In this document: positions 24,509 through 33,605 of the stretch, one piece after another
Layout of the letters: every line of letters begins with the position of its first letter
Position numbering within the stretch: position 1 is the first letter of the stretch
Assembly: GCA_002448815.1 (NCBI GenBank)
Contig: DKAJ01000003.1
Coordinates: 20,608-84,607 of the forward strand
Source of the DNA: Micavibrio sp. UBA6929
GTDB taxonomy: Bacteria; Pseudomonadota; Alphaproteobacteria; Micavibrionales; Micavibrionaceae
Reading direction: 5' to 3'
Length of the DNA stretch: 64,000 bases
Program-made: the position numbers and the translations under genes
The notes under the pieces: model-generated
Told to the model about the DNA's origin: nothing
Seen by the model: only the letters and a program-made list of their open reading frames with translations
Database searches by the model: none

Positions 24509-25696
24509 ATGACAGTGCAACAACCCACACAAAAACCCCATAACCCGTGTTTCTCATCGGGGCCATGCGCGAAGCGCCCCGGCTGGAGTTTGGAGGCGGT
24601 GGCGAGTCATTTTCTCGCTGGACGTTCTCACCGCTCGGCGCCGGCAAAGGCACAATTGCAGGAGCTAATTGACCTGCACCGCGAACTTTTGAGCATTCCT
24701 GATGATTACCGTATTGGCATTGTACCTGCGTCTGATACTGGCGCGGTTGAGATGGCGATGTGGGGTATGCTGGGCGCGCGCGGCGTTGATTGCTTCGCGT
24801 GGGAGAGCTTTTCTCAGGCGTGGATGGCCGATGTGACTAATCACTTGAAACTGGACGATGTGCGCACGTTTAATGCGCCATATGGTGAGATTGCTGATTT
24901 GAATGCTTATGATGGCACGCGTGATGCGGTTTTCGCATGGAACGGCACAACAGCGGGCGTTGTCGTACCAAACGGTGATTGGATTCCATCTGACCGTGAA
25001 GGTTTGACTATTTGTGATGCAACCTCAGCCGTTTTTGCCTATGACATGCCATGGGATAAATTGGATGTTGTGACGTGGAGCTGGCAGAAAGTTCTTGGGT
25101 CAGAAGCCGGTCATGGTATGATTGTTCTAAGCCCACGTGCGGTAGAGCGTTTGGAAACATACAAGCCTGATAATCGTCCTTTGCCTAAGATCTTTAGAAT
25201 GGCTAAAAAAGGCCAAATTGTTGAGGGTATCTTCAAAGGTTTGACAATTAACACGCCGTCCATGCTTGCGGTTGCGGATGTTATGGATGCGCTGGGTTGG
25301 GTTAAGTCCATCGGCGGCGTTCCTAAAATTAAAGAGCGTTCTATGGCCAGTTATAATGCGATCAAAGCATGGGTTGAGCAATCTGATTGGGCAACATTCA
25401 TTGCTGAGGATGAAGCTGTGCGCTCGCGTACATCAATTTGTGTGATTGTGAATGACCCGTGGTTTTTGGAAAGCTATGCCGAGGATGACCGCGCAGCGTT
25501 TGTGAAAGGCTTTTTGAAAGAGCTTGATAAACTGGAAGTTGGTTATGATTTGGCGATGCACCGTGACGCGCCTGCAGGCATTCGTATTTGGTGCGGCGCA
25601 ACGGTAGAGCCAACAGATGTTGAGGCTTTGTTGCCTTGGCTGGACTGGGCGTATGCAAAGGCCAAAACAGAGGCGCAGCAAGCGAAAGCTGCTTAA
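24509..25696 (+). CDS. serC: Phosphoserine aminotransferase (alphaproteobacterial type)
   Basis: PLP enzyme that transaminates 3-phosphohydroxypyruvate with glutamate to phosphoserine; it may also act in pyridoxine synthesis. The ATG at 24509 is chosen because AGGAT sits directly before it and the product starts MTVQQPTQKPHNPCFSSGPC. The open frame would add 52 unlikely residues. The 395 residues match the longer SerC of alphaproteobacteria. The PLP lysine lies in VTWSWQKVLGSEAGHGMIVL. CDATSAVFAYDMPW provides the conserved Asp that holds the cofactor ring. A terminator follows at 25727. Confidence 0.95.
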   Translation: MTVQQPTQKPHNPCFSSGPCAKRPGWSLEAVASHFLAGRSHRSAPAKAQLQELIDLHRELLSIPDDYRIGIVPASDTGAVEMAMWGMLGARGVDCFAWESFSQAWMADVTNHLKLDDVRTFNAPYGEIADLNAYDGTRDAVFAWNGTTAGVVVPNGDWIPSDREGLTICDATSAVFAYDMPWDKLDVVTWSWQKVLGSEAGHGMIVLSPRAVERLETYKPDNRPLPKIFRMAKKGQIVEGIFKGLTINTPSMLAVADVMDALGWVKSIGGVPKIKERSMASYNAIKAWVEQSDWATFIAEDEAVRSRTSICVIVNDPWFLESYAEDDRAAFVKGFLKELDKLEVGYDLAMHRDAPAGIRIWCGATVEPTDVEALLPWLDWAYAKAKTEAQQAKAA

Positions 25697-25726
25697 GCGT
25701 TTAAAACGCAGTATGTTTATAAAAAG

Positions 25727-25752
25727 AAAGCCGCACGTTTGTGCGGCTTTTT
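25727..25752 (+). terminator. Bidirectional hairpin terminator between serC and the secreted orphan
   Basis: AAAGCCGCAC at 25727-25736 and GTGCGGCTTT at 25741-25750 form a perfect 10-bp stem with a GTTT loop and a T run. It can serve serC on the plus strand and the convergent 118-residue gene on the minus strand. Confidence 0.88.
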
Positions 25753-25770
25753 CTGTTTGTGAGTTGCTTT

Positions 25771-26127
25771 TTATACATAAAAGAGCTGCGCCGCATCACG
25801 GGGTTTATGGTGTTTAGGTGCTTCTTTTTGTTGGTCTTGTGGTTTTTCTGTATCGGAATTTTGACATTGTTTTAAGGCATCGCCGGCATTGAGGTCTTGT
25901 GAGATGAAGTCCTCATAGCTTTTGGCATCTGTGCCTTGTTCTTTAGCGCGCTGTACATATTTAGCGTACATATCTTCGGTGGTCGTAGTGAAGGCCTTGC
26001 ACAGTTGACTAAGCGATGTGGGCTCTGGTGTATGCGCTTTATTTTCAGGTTGGTCGGCCGCGGTAGCAGTGACTTGAAATGCGCCAATCAGTGCAGCGGT
26101 ACAAAGGGATTTTTTTAATATGTTCAC
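25771..26127 (-). CDS. Small secreted protein of unknown function
   Basis: A 118-residue protein starting at GTG (26125-26127), with a clear signal peptide, MNILKKSLCTAALIGAFQVTATAA, predicted to be cleaved near residue 24. The mature part is hydrophilic and helical, with two cysteines (LSQLCKAF and ALKQCQNS) that could form one disulfide. The tail is rich in Lys, Gln and His (EKPQDQQKEAPKHHKPRD). I recognise no family. It should be periplasmic. The gene is convergent with serC and divergent from serA. Confidence 0.65.
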   Translation of the reverse strand: MNILKKSLCTAALIGAFQVTATAADQPENKAHTPEPTSLSQLCKAFTTTTEDMYAKYVQRAKEQGTDAKSYEDFISQDLNAGDALKQCQNSDTEKPQDQQKEAPKHHKPRDAAQLFYV

Positions 26128-26283
26128 TTTATGAAGCTTTCAAATGTTGATGTGGATACGCAATATATGAATAATTAATTTTTATGTCAAATTTAATTTC
26201 ATTTTCCTTGCTTTACTTTTACTGTGAAGGCGCTTATTTCTAAAGGCCTGTTACCTATACAAGACAACAATAGGAGTATATAG

Positions 26284-27858
26284 ATGGCAAAAGTATTGAT
26301 CAGCGATAAGCTGGATCCACTCGCGGTGGATATTTTTAAACAAAACGGGGTCGAGGTTGATTTTAAACCTGGGCTATCTCCGGAAGAATTACTTGAAATT
26401 ATTGGTGAATATGATGGTTTGGCGATCCGTTCGTCAACAACAGTCACGCCAGAGGTTATTAAAGCTGCGACAAACTTGAAGGTTGTTGGCCGCGCTGGTA
26501 TTGGAGTTGATAACGTTGATATTCCTGCCGCGACAGAGGCGGGCGTTATTGTAATGAATACACCGTTTGGGAACTCGATCACGACAGCGGAACACGCGCT
26601 TTCGATGATGATGGCCTTAGCGCGTGAAATTCCACAGGCGAATGAAAGCACGCACGCAGGCAAGTGGGAAAAGAAACGTTTTATGGGCGTTGAGCTGTAC
26701 AGCAAAACACTGGGCGTTATTGGCTGCGGTAACATTGGTGCGATTGTCGCAGACCGCGCGGTTGGTCTTAAGATGAAGGTTGTTGCATTTGACCCATTCC
26801 TAACAGAAGAGCGCGCAACACAGTTAGGCGTTGAGAAGGTTGAGCTTGATGAGCTGTTCTCTCGCGCAGACTTTATTACGATGCATGTTCCGAAAAATGA
26901 GCATACAGCCGGTTTGATTAACAAAGACACGATCGCGAAAATGAAAGATGGTGTGCGCATTATTAACTGTGCGCGCGGCGGCATTGTTGTTGAAGCTGAT
27001 CTTTTGGATGCACTGAACAGTGGTAAGGTTGCAGGCGCGGCGCTGGACGTGTTTGAGGTCGAGCCAGCCAAGGAAAATGCCTTGTTTGGTCATGATAAAG
27101 TGATTTGCACGCCGCACCTTGGCGCGTCAACAAAAGAGGCGCAGGTTAATGTGGCCTTGCAAGTTGCCGAGCAAATCAGCGATTACTTGAAAACAGGCGC
27201 GGTAACAAATGCGCTGAACATGCCGTCTATTTCGGCGGAAGATGCACCGCGTTTGAAGCCATACTTGAAATTGGCCGAGCAATTGGGTGATTTTGCAGGT
27301 CAGATTACTGAAAATGCGATTCAAGAAATTCAAATTGAATATTGCGGCACAGTGACCGAGGTTAATACAGACCCGATTACATCCGTTTTGATTGCGCATC
27401 TTTTGGGCGCGCAAATGGACAGTGTGAATATGGTCAATGCTTTGCAAATCGCAGAAGCACGCGGCATTAAAATCTCGCAAACTTATACGGGGTCATCTGC
27501 AGATTGGCGTTCGATGATTAATCTTGTCATTAAAACGGATAAGCGCGAGCGTAACTTGAAGGGGACGTTGTTCACTGGTAAAGAGCCACGCATCGTCGAA
27601 GTTGAAGGCGTGCCTGTAGAGGCTGCTTTGGCGCCGCATATGCTGTTTATTCGTAATAAGGATAAGCCTGGCTTGATTGGCGCGGTTGGATCGTTGCTTG
27701 GTGATGCAGGTCATAATATTGCGGACTTCCGTTTGGGCCGTACAAGTGATTCCGAGGCCGTATGCTTGATTTCTTTGGATCAAGAATTGCCAGATGATCT
27801 GTTTGAAAAGGTTGCAAATCTGCCGCAGATTAACACAGTTACGCGTTTGGCGTTTTAG
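26284..27858 (+). CDS. serA: D-3-phosphoglycerate dehydrogenase
   Basis: First enzyme of serine synthesis; oxidises 3-phosphoglycerate to 3-phosphohydroxypyruvate with NAD+. The 524 residues match the long type I enzyme: an N- and C-terminal substrate domain around the Rossmann domain (LGVIGCGNIGAIVADRAVGL), then an intervening domain (about 320-450) and a C-terminal ACT domain (HMLFIRNKDKPGLIGAVGSL). The catalytic Arg is in INCARGGIVVEADLL, and the Glu/His pair is in FEVEPAKE and CTPHLGASTKEAQ. The ACT domain suggests feedback control by serine. TAGGAG precedes the ATG. Terminator downstream. Confidence 0.97.
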   Translation: MAKVLISDKLDPLAVDIFKQNGVEVDFKPGLSPEELLEIIGEYDGLAIRSSTTVTPEVIKAATNLKVVGRAGIGVDNVDIPAATEAGVIVMNTPFGNSITTAEHALSMMMALAREIPQANESTHAGKWEKKRFMGVELYSKTLGVIGCGNIGAIVADRAVGLKMKVVAFDPFLTEERATQLGVEKVELDELFSRADFITMHVPKNEHTAGLINKDTIAKMKDGVRIINCARGGIVVEADLLDALNSGKVAGAALDVFEVEPAKENALFGHDKVICTPHLGASTKEAQVNVALQVAEQISDYLKTGAVTNALNMPSISAEDAPRLKPYLKLAEQLGDFAGQITENAIQEIQIEYCGTVTEVNTDPITSVLIAHLLGAQMDSVNMVNALQIAEARGIKISQTYTGSSADWRSMINLVIKTDKRERNLKGTLFTGKEPRIVEVEGVPVEAALAPHMLFIRNKDKPGLIGAVGSLLGDAGHNIADFRLGRTSDSEAVCLISLDQELPDDLFEKVANLPQINTVTRLAF

Positions 27859-27882
27859 GCTGTAACCTATTGGAAATATCAT

Positions 27883-27918
27883 AAACGGCGTGCTTTATCA
27901 GGAAGTGCGCCGTTTTTT
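27883..27918 (+). terminator. Terminator after serA
   Basis: AAACGGCG at 27883-27890 pairs with CGCCGTTT at 27908-27915, extended by wobble pairs toward the loop, and followed by six T residues. Confidence 0.75.
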
Positions 27919-27939
27919 ATTGGGTGATTTGTGGCGTGA

Positions 27940-27972
27940 TAGTGCGATTATAGTGCGATTATAGTGCGATAA
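27940..27972. repeat. Three tandem 11-bp repeats across the end of the RTX gene
   Basis: TAGTGCGATTA at 27940-27950 and 27951-27961 is followed by TAGTGCGATAA at 27962-27972. The last copy lies inside the coding region (final codons for I-I-A-L), the stop codon is in the second, and the first copy lies beyond it. Probably replication slippage. Confidence 0.9.
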
Positions 27973-30900
27973 TGTTGCCGTCGTTATACATGTCATCAAC
28001 GCTTGTTCCGGTAAGATCAGCTTGAATTTCGGCAATGCTGACCCAGCCGCCGCCAGAGCCATCCGCGTTGACACGGAAATCTGTACGGGTGCTGGAGTAG
28101 ACATAAAGCTCGACAAAGTCGTTAATGTCTTGTGATCCATCAAAGCCAATGAGAATATCTGAAATATCAATCGCATCAGATTGGGAGCCCGATCCTAAAA
28201 CAAAATCCAATATTTTATCTTCTGATCCGTCAATATTATCAAACACATATGTATCAGCGCTCGCTCCGCCAGACAGTGTGTCGACGCCATCGCCGCCGTT
28301 GAGCGTATCGGGGTTGTTGCCGCCGTATAAGGCATCATTACCGTTGCCACCATAGAGACGATCTAGGCCACCGTCGCCATAAAGGATGTCATCGCCATCG
28401 CCGCCATAGATGTAATCGCGACTACCTTCGCCATAGATTGTATCGTTGCCAGCTTCGCCATATAGATAATCGACACCACTCCCGCCATAGATTTCATCAT
28501 TATCATCACCGCCATAGATCGTATCGTTGCCGTCACCACCTTCTAGGCGGTCATCGCCTGCGTCGCCATAGAGCGTGTCATTATCTTCATTGCCATAGAG
28601 GCTATCTGTACCAGCGCCTCCACGTATGATATCGTCGCCGGTGTTTCCGTACAGTTTATCGTTGTCATCGCCGCCATTCATGGTGTCGTTATCGTCACCG
28701 CCATATAGGAAGTCATTCCCTGCGCCGCCGTCCATGATATCGGCGCCGATGTCACCGTATAAGTAATCAATGCCGCCATCACCGTTGAGGGTATCATCAC
28801 CGCTTTCGCCATAGATGGTGTCGTTATCATCGCCTCCATTGATGGTGTCATTGTCAATGCCGCCAGAGAGTGTGTCATCGCCTGCGCCGCCATCGAGTGT
28901 ATCTGCGCCTGTGTCACCTTCTAATGTGTCATCGCCAGCCTCGCCATAGAGGAAGTCATCGCCGGTGCTGCCGCTTAAGACATCGGTGCCATTCCCGCCG
29001 TAGAGGGTGTCGTTGCCGACATTCCCGTAGAGCTTATCATTGTCGTCATCACCGTAAAGCGTATCGTGACCAGTGCCTCCATATAATGTATCGAGGCCAG
29101 CGCCGCCGCGCATGGTGTCGTCATCATCTTCGCCGTACAGGATGTCGTCATCATCGCCGCCATCCATAATGTCATCGCCTGTGCCACCATAAATTGTATC
29201 ATCACCCGTGCCGCCGTTTAATGTGTCTGCGCCGGCATCGCCTTCTAATGTGTCATTACCGCCATCGCCGTTTAGGGTGTCGTCACCATCACTGCCGCTT
29301 AGGATGTCTGTGCCATTGCCGCCATTGAGCGTGTCGTTACCGGCCTCACCATAAAGCCTATCATCATTATCGCCGCCACTGATGGTGTCGTTATCATCGC
29401 CGCCATACAGACGGTCATTGCCTGCGCCGCCATCGATGGTATCATCGCCTTCGTTGCCGTAGATGTAATCTACGCCACTCTCGCCATAGATGTTATCATT
29501 GCCGCCGCCGCCTGTGATGGCGTCATTGCCTGCGCCGCCATACATGGTGTCATGGCCGCTTTCCCCTGCGATGGTGTCATTACCTGCATCGCCATAAAGC
29601 GTGTCTGAGTTTTGACCGCCATAGATTGTATCATCGCCATTGCCGCCATGGATTTCATCGTTTGCGGCCTCGCCGTTTAATTCATCATCACCGTCGCCGC
29701 CATAAATTGTATCGATCCCTTCGGCGCCGTAAACGCGGTCATTATCATCGCCTGCGTCAATGTAATTCCCATCGGCCCCGCCGATAATAAGATCTGTTCC
29801 TGCCTCACCATAGATGGTGTTGTATTCACTGCCGCCATAGACGGTATCGCCGCCTGCACCGCCATAGATGGTGTCAGCCCCGCGGCCGCCGCGAATGGCG
29901 TCGTCGCCATCATCGCCATATATGATGTCGTCACCAGTGCCGCCTGCGATGGTATCTAGGCCTGATCCGCCATACAGCGTATCATTGCCTGTGCCGCCCG
30001 ATAGGGTATCATCGCCATCATCGCCATAGAGGGTATCGTCGCCAGAAATACCGCGTAAATCATCATTGCCATCGCCGCCGTACAGGGTGTCGTTACCGTT
30101 TTTGCCGTAAAGCAAATCGTTGCCATCATTCCCATAGAAAATATCGTCTGCATCGTTGCCGATGATGCTGTCATCGAAAAGAGAGCCAACGAAGATTTCA
30201 AAGCCATCGATTTGGTCTTCGTCGCCATTGCCGTCAATAACGGTATTTTTATTGAGGTTAATATCTACGCCGCTGCTATCGAATTCGTAGCTAAGCGTAT
30301 CGGTGCCATCGCCGCCATAAAGGCGATCTGCGCCAGTGCCGCCATAGATTGTATCATCGCCGCCTTCGCCGAAGATTTCGTCCAGGCCAGCGCCGCCATC
30401 TAGAATGTCGCTGCCTTCGCCGCCATAAAGATTATCGTTGCCGCTTTCGCCAAAGAGTACGTCGTCATCCTCAAAACCGTAAATGCGGTCATCGCCAGCC
30501 TCACCATTTAGCGTATCACTGCCAGCATGACCGTAGATCCAGTCTTTGCTGTCGCCGCCATAGGTAACGTCATTGCCGTTACCGCCGTAAACGTGGTCGG
30601 TTTCGCTGCCTGTGATGATTTGGTCATCACCATCGCCCGCATTCACGCGTGTTTCTTGATCGTTTCCAACGATTGAATCGTCGCCATCTGTGCCGTTGAT
30701 CACGCCATTATTGTCTGAGTCAGTTAGTGGGTTTTGCGCAAGGATATTACTGCTATCGCGACCAAAGATGTGTTGGTAGCCACTGACATTGACTGACGAG
30801 CTATTACCGTTATACAGCGTTGCGCCGCCATAGCCAGTGTCATATCCGTTGATCGTCGCACTGCTGACGGTGACAAAACGGCCACCTTCGGCGTAACTGT

Positions 30901-31084
30901 CGCTGAAGCGCAGTGAAAAACTGCTAGGGTAATTTCCGCTCATGGGGATGGCAGCGGTTAGTGTTTGTGCGCCGCTGGCCAGCGAATAACTGCCGACAAC
31001 TTGCCCATCCAAGATGATCTCAAGCAAAGGCGCATCTGTCGTAAAGCTTGCGCTGAGATTTAGGGTTAAGTTGAAGTAGCTCAT
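27959..31084 (-). CDS. RTX-repeat extracellular protein, type I secretion substrate
   Basis: A 1041-residue secreted protein with three parts. Residues about 1-110 form a beta domain resembling the Ca2+-dependent xylan-binding modules (LEIILDGQVVGSYSL, later SSATINGYD). Residues about 125-940 are a long run of glycine-aspartate nonapeptides of the GGxGxDxLx type (for example YGGDGNDTLYG and variants with GGDDNDT), which bind Ca2+ and fold as a beta-roll outside the cell. The last 100 residues (SADTYVFDN to NIIAL) match the C-terminal targeting domain of type I secretion substrates. No signal peptide and no catalytic domain is seen, so an adhesin, matrix or surface-layer role is more likely than a toxin. 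The exporter genes lie next to it. Confidence 0.92.
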   Translation of the reverse strand: MSYFNLTLNLSASFTTDAPLLEIILDGQVVGSYSLASGAQTLTAAIPMSGNYPSSFSLRFSDSYAEGGRFVTVSSATINGYDTGYGGATLYNGNSSSVNVSGYQHIFGRDSSNILAQNPLTDSDNNGVINGTDGDDSIVGNDQETRVNAGDGDDQIITGSETDHVYGGNGNDVTYGGDSKDWIYGHAGSDTLNGEAGDDRIYGFEDDDVLFGESGNDNLYGGEGSDILDGGAGLDEIFGEGGDDTIYGGTGADRLYGGDGTDTLSYEFDSSGVDINLNKNTVIDGNGDEDQIDGFEIFVGSLFDDSIIGNDADDIFYGNDGNDLLYGKNGNDTLYGGDGNDDLRGISGDDTLYGDDGDDTLSGGTGNDTLYGGSGLDTIAGGTGDDIIYGDDGDDAIRGGRGADTIYGGAGGDTVYGGSEYNTIYGEAGTDLIIGGADGNYIDAGDDNDRVYGAEGIDTIYGGDGDDELNGEAANDEIHGGNGDDTIYGGQNSDTLYGDAGNDTIAGESGHDTMYGGAGNDAITGGGGNDNIYGESGVDYIYGNEGDDTIDGGAGNDRLYGGDDNDTISGGDNDDRLYGEAGNDTLNGGNGTDILSGSDGDDTLNGDGGNDTLEGDAGADTLNGGTGDDTIYGGTGDDIMDGGDDDDILYGEDDDDTMRGGAGLDTLYGGTGHDTLYGDDDNDKLYGNVGNDTLYGGNGTDVLSGSTGDDFLYGEAGDDTLEGDTGADTLDGGAGDDTLSGGIDNDTINGGDDNDTIYGESGDDTLNGDGGIDYLYGDIGADIMDGGAGNDFLYGGDDNDTMNGGDDNDKLYGNTGDDIIRGGAGTDSLYGNEDNDTLYGDAGDDRLEGGDGNDTIYGGDDNDEIYGGSGVDYLYGEAGNDTIYGEGSRDYIYGGDGDDILYGDGGLDRLYGGNGNDALYGGNNPDTLNGGDGVDTLSGGASADTYVFDNIDGSEDKILDFVLGSGSQSDAIDISDILIGFDGSQDINDFVELYVYSSTRTDFRVNADGSGGGWVSIAEIQADLTGTSVDDMYNDGNIIAL

Positions 31085-31253
31085 CTGTGTTGTTTGCTTT
31101 TGCGGGTTGGCGGCTTTTGTCTGTTCGTTATCGTGTATTTATTATTATACGCGCGAGGGCGTTACGATATGGTTAAGATCATACCATAAAATGAACGAAA
31201 CCGGAATACGGTTTGTGATTGCGATAATGCGCTGAGCCTACGTCTTGCTGTGG

Positions 31254-33509
31254 TTAGGTCTGCGTGTTTTCTGCGGCTGAGCCATATTGGCGCGCCTGCA
31301 GGTTCTGGATGATTTCATCACGCGGGCCAAAGGCAATGATTTTGCCTTTATCCATCAAGATCAATTTGTCGACCAAGGGAAGCATTGAGCCTTTATGGGT
31401 GATGATGATTGTCGTTTTGCCTTCGCATAGTTTTGATAGGCGTTTACGCAAGCGGTTTTCGGAAGCGGGATCCATTGATGCCGTTGGTTCATCCATAATC
31501 AATACTGGCGGATCATAGAGCAGGGCGCGCGCAATCGCGATGGCTTGACGCTGGCCTCCAGAAAGGGATTCTCCGCGTTCACCGACCGGAGTGTCTAGTC
31601 CTGCAGAGGTTTCTGCAAGAAATTCTAAAACGCCCGACATTTCGGCGGCGCGTAAGACCGCGCGGTCTGATGCGGTTTCGTGGCCCATTGTGATGTTCTG
31701 GCGCACTGATCCGTAAAATAATTGCGGACTTTGTTGGACTGCGCCCACATTGCGACGCAAATCACCCGGTTCAATTTGACGGACATCAGTGCCGTCAATT
31801 TGTACGCTGCCGCTGTCTGGTGCGAACAGGTTAAGGAGCAAGCGTTCAATCGTTGTTTTACCCGATCCTACTGCGCCAATAATGCCCACGCGCTCGCCAG
31901 GGTTGATGGCAAAGCTGATATCGTTGAGCGCTGGCATGCTTTGACCAGGGTAATGGAAGACAACATTGCGAAATTCGATGCGTCCAGCGAAGTGATCTTT
32001 TGATATGAAATGCTTGTTTTTGGGGCGCTCGACAGGGGCTTTCATCATCTCGTCCAAGTGATCAAGAGACTGATTGGTCTGGCTCATTCGGGTCAGTAAA
32101 CCCGCGACCTGTGCAAGGGGCGCCATTGCGCGGCCAGACAGAATAACGCAGGCGATCAGGCCACCCATACTCATCTGTGCGTCTGCGATCATATAGACGC
32201 CAACAATGACGATCCAGACGCTGACCATTTGCTGTACAAAGACGGCCCAGTTTTGGGCAAAAGTGGCTATCTCGCGACTTTTTACGGATGTGTGAGAGGC
32301 TTTTTCGCTGAGTTCTTCCCAGTTGCGCTGGGTGTAGCTTTCGGCGGCTTGGACTTTGATTGTTTCTAGGCCAGTGAATGTTTCGAAGAGCAAAGCGTTC
32401 TTGAGCGCACTTTCCAAAAGGGATTCTGAGATGACTTTTTTCAGTTTGCCTTGCAGATACAGTCCCACGCACACGATCAATGGAATGGCTGCCAGCGGAA
32501 CGAAGGCGACAGGGCCGCCAATAATGGCAATAAAGCCGATGTAAAGGGCGATAAAAGGCACATCAATGAGCGTCACAATCGTGGCGGAGGTAAAGAAGTC
32601 GCGAATGCTTTCGAACTCGCGCATTTTGCTGGCCAAAACGCCCGCACTGGCCGGTCGGGCGGCCATGGTCATGCCAAGGATTTGCTCAAAGAGTGATGCT
32701 GAGATTTCGACGTCAGCTTTACGGCCTGCCCAGTCTAAAAAATGGGAGCGTAAATTCTTTGTGATGAAGTCAAACAGATAGACGACCATAACGCCGATGG
32801 CCAGCGTCCATAGGGTTTCTGTCGCGTTGTTTGGGACGACGCGGTCATAGACCGTCATGACGAAGAGTGATCCGGCAAGGCCGAAAATATTGATCATCAC
32901 GCCTGCGGCAAGGACTTCGCCGTAGATGACCTTGTTTTTTGAAAGTGCACCCCAAAACCAGCTGCGGCCTGTGTCGATTTCTGCGGGGCCTGCGCGATCA
33001 TCGCTGCGCGCGATCGGGCGCACGAAAAAGGCCTGACCTGTATAATATTGTTTGAGATCTTTTTCGCTTAGCGTGACTTTTTCATCGGGCGTTTCTGGGA
33101 ACTGGATGACGTATCCTTTTTTTGTGGCTTCCCACAGGATGCATGACATGCCATCGGCCAGAACCAGTACGCAAGGAAAGTTTGGTACTTGTTTTAACGA
33201 TGAAAGAGAGCGTTGTACAAGGCGCGCGTTCAGATCTGCGCGCTCAGCCGCGCGAATAATAATTGACGGTATGAGTTTATCTTTTGATAGTGGCAAGCCT
33301 GCAGTCAGTGTATCAATCGATGTTCTGCGGCCATAGTGGCCTGCGACAATCGTCAGGGATTCTAAAAGAGGGTGTTCGATCGCAAGGCGGTCGGCTTGCA
33401 AGGGCCAGCCTTCAGGCAGGTCGTTGAACTTGCTTTTGACAGAGGCGCTTTTGTTTTCGGCTTCTGCGGTTTTTTTAGTCTTTTTATCGTTTGTTTTTTT
33501 TGACGCCAT
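31254..33509 (-). CDS. Type I secretion ABC transporter, LapB-like
   Basis: Inner-membrane ATPase-permease that drives export of the adjacent RTX protein. The 751 residues comprise a charged, lysine-rich start (1-30), a C39-peptidase-like domain (about 45-175), six membrane helices with the ABC exporter fold (about 190-480) and an ATPase domain. The ATPase has Walker A GAVGSGKTTIERLLL, signature LSGGQRQAIAIARALL and Walker B VLIMDEPTASMD, followed by the switch His in IIITHKGSM. The C39-like domain lacks the catalytic Cys-His pair, as in LapB and HlyB, and so should only bind substrate. A hairpin separates it from the upstream TolC-type gene. Confidence 0.93.
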   Translation of the reverse strand: MASKKTNDKKTKKTAEAENKSASVKSKFNDLPEGWPLQADRLAIEHPLLESLTIVAGHYGRRTSIDTLTAGLPLSKDKLIPSIIIRAAERADLNARLVQRSLSSLKQVPNFPCVLVLADGMSCILWEATKKGYVIQFPETPDEKVTLSEKDLKQYYTGQAFFVRPIARSDDRAGPAEIDTGRSWFWGALSKNKVIYGEVLAAGVMINIFGLAGSLFVMTVYDRVVPNNATETLWTLAIGVMVVYLFDFITKNLRSHFLDWAGRKADVEISASLFEQILGMTMAARPASAGVLASKMREFESIRDFFTSATIVTLIDVPFIALYIGFIAIIGGPVAFVPLAAIPLIVCVGLYLQGKLKKVISESLLESALKNALLFETFTGLETIKVQAAESYTQRNWEELSEKASHTSVKSREIATFAQNWAVFVQQMVSVWIVIVGVYMIADAQMSMGGLIACVILSGRAMAPLAQVAGLLTRMSQTNQSLDHLDEMMKAPVERPKNKHFISKDHFAGRIEFRNVVFHYPGQSMPALNDISFAINPGERVGIIGAVGSGKTTIERLLLNLFAPDSGSVQIDGTDVRQIEPGDLRRNVGAVQQSPQLFYGSVRQNITMGHETASDRAVLRAAEMSGVLEFLAETSAGLDTPVGERGESLSGGQRQAIAIARALLYDPPVLIMDEPTASMDPASENRLRKRLSKLCEGKTTIIITHKGSMLPLVDKLILMDKGKIIAFGPRDEIIQNLQARQYGSAAENTQT

Positions 33510-33545
33510 GGATCAGCTTTCTAAAAGCCGAGTGGTGCAGAAAAG

Positions 33546-33590
33546 AAAAGCGCATATCCATCATCTGGTGGCTATGCGCTTTTTGTTATG
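33546..33590. terminator. Hairpin between the tolC-type gene and the ABC transporter gene
   Basis: AAAAGCGCATA at 33546-33556 and TATGCGCTTTT at 33573-33583 form a perfect 11-bp stem with a 16-base loop. T-rich sequence follows on either strand. On the minus strand it lies between two genes of one secretion locus and could limit read-through. Confidence 0.7.
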
Positions 33591-33605
33591 AAGGGCAGCC
33601 GTGTT

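Noticed and set aside
26199..27071. A 290-codon open frame antisense to serA
   Set aside because: It is Ser/Thr/Pro-rich shadow coding of the dehydrogenase on the other strand; serA itself is unambiguous.
28300..30700. Regularly spaced similar units that could look like a CRISPR array or tandem DNA repeats
   Set aside because: They are the codons for glycine-aspartate nonapeptides of the RTX protein, vary in sequence, and keep one open frame throughout.
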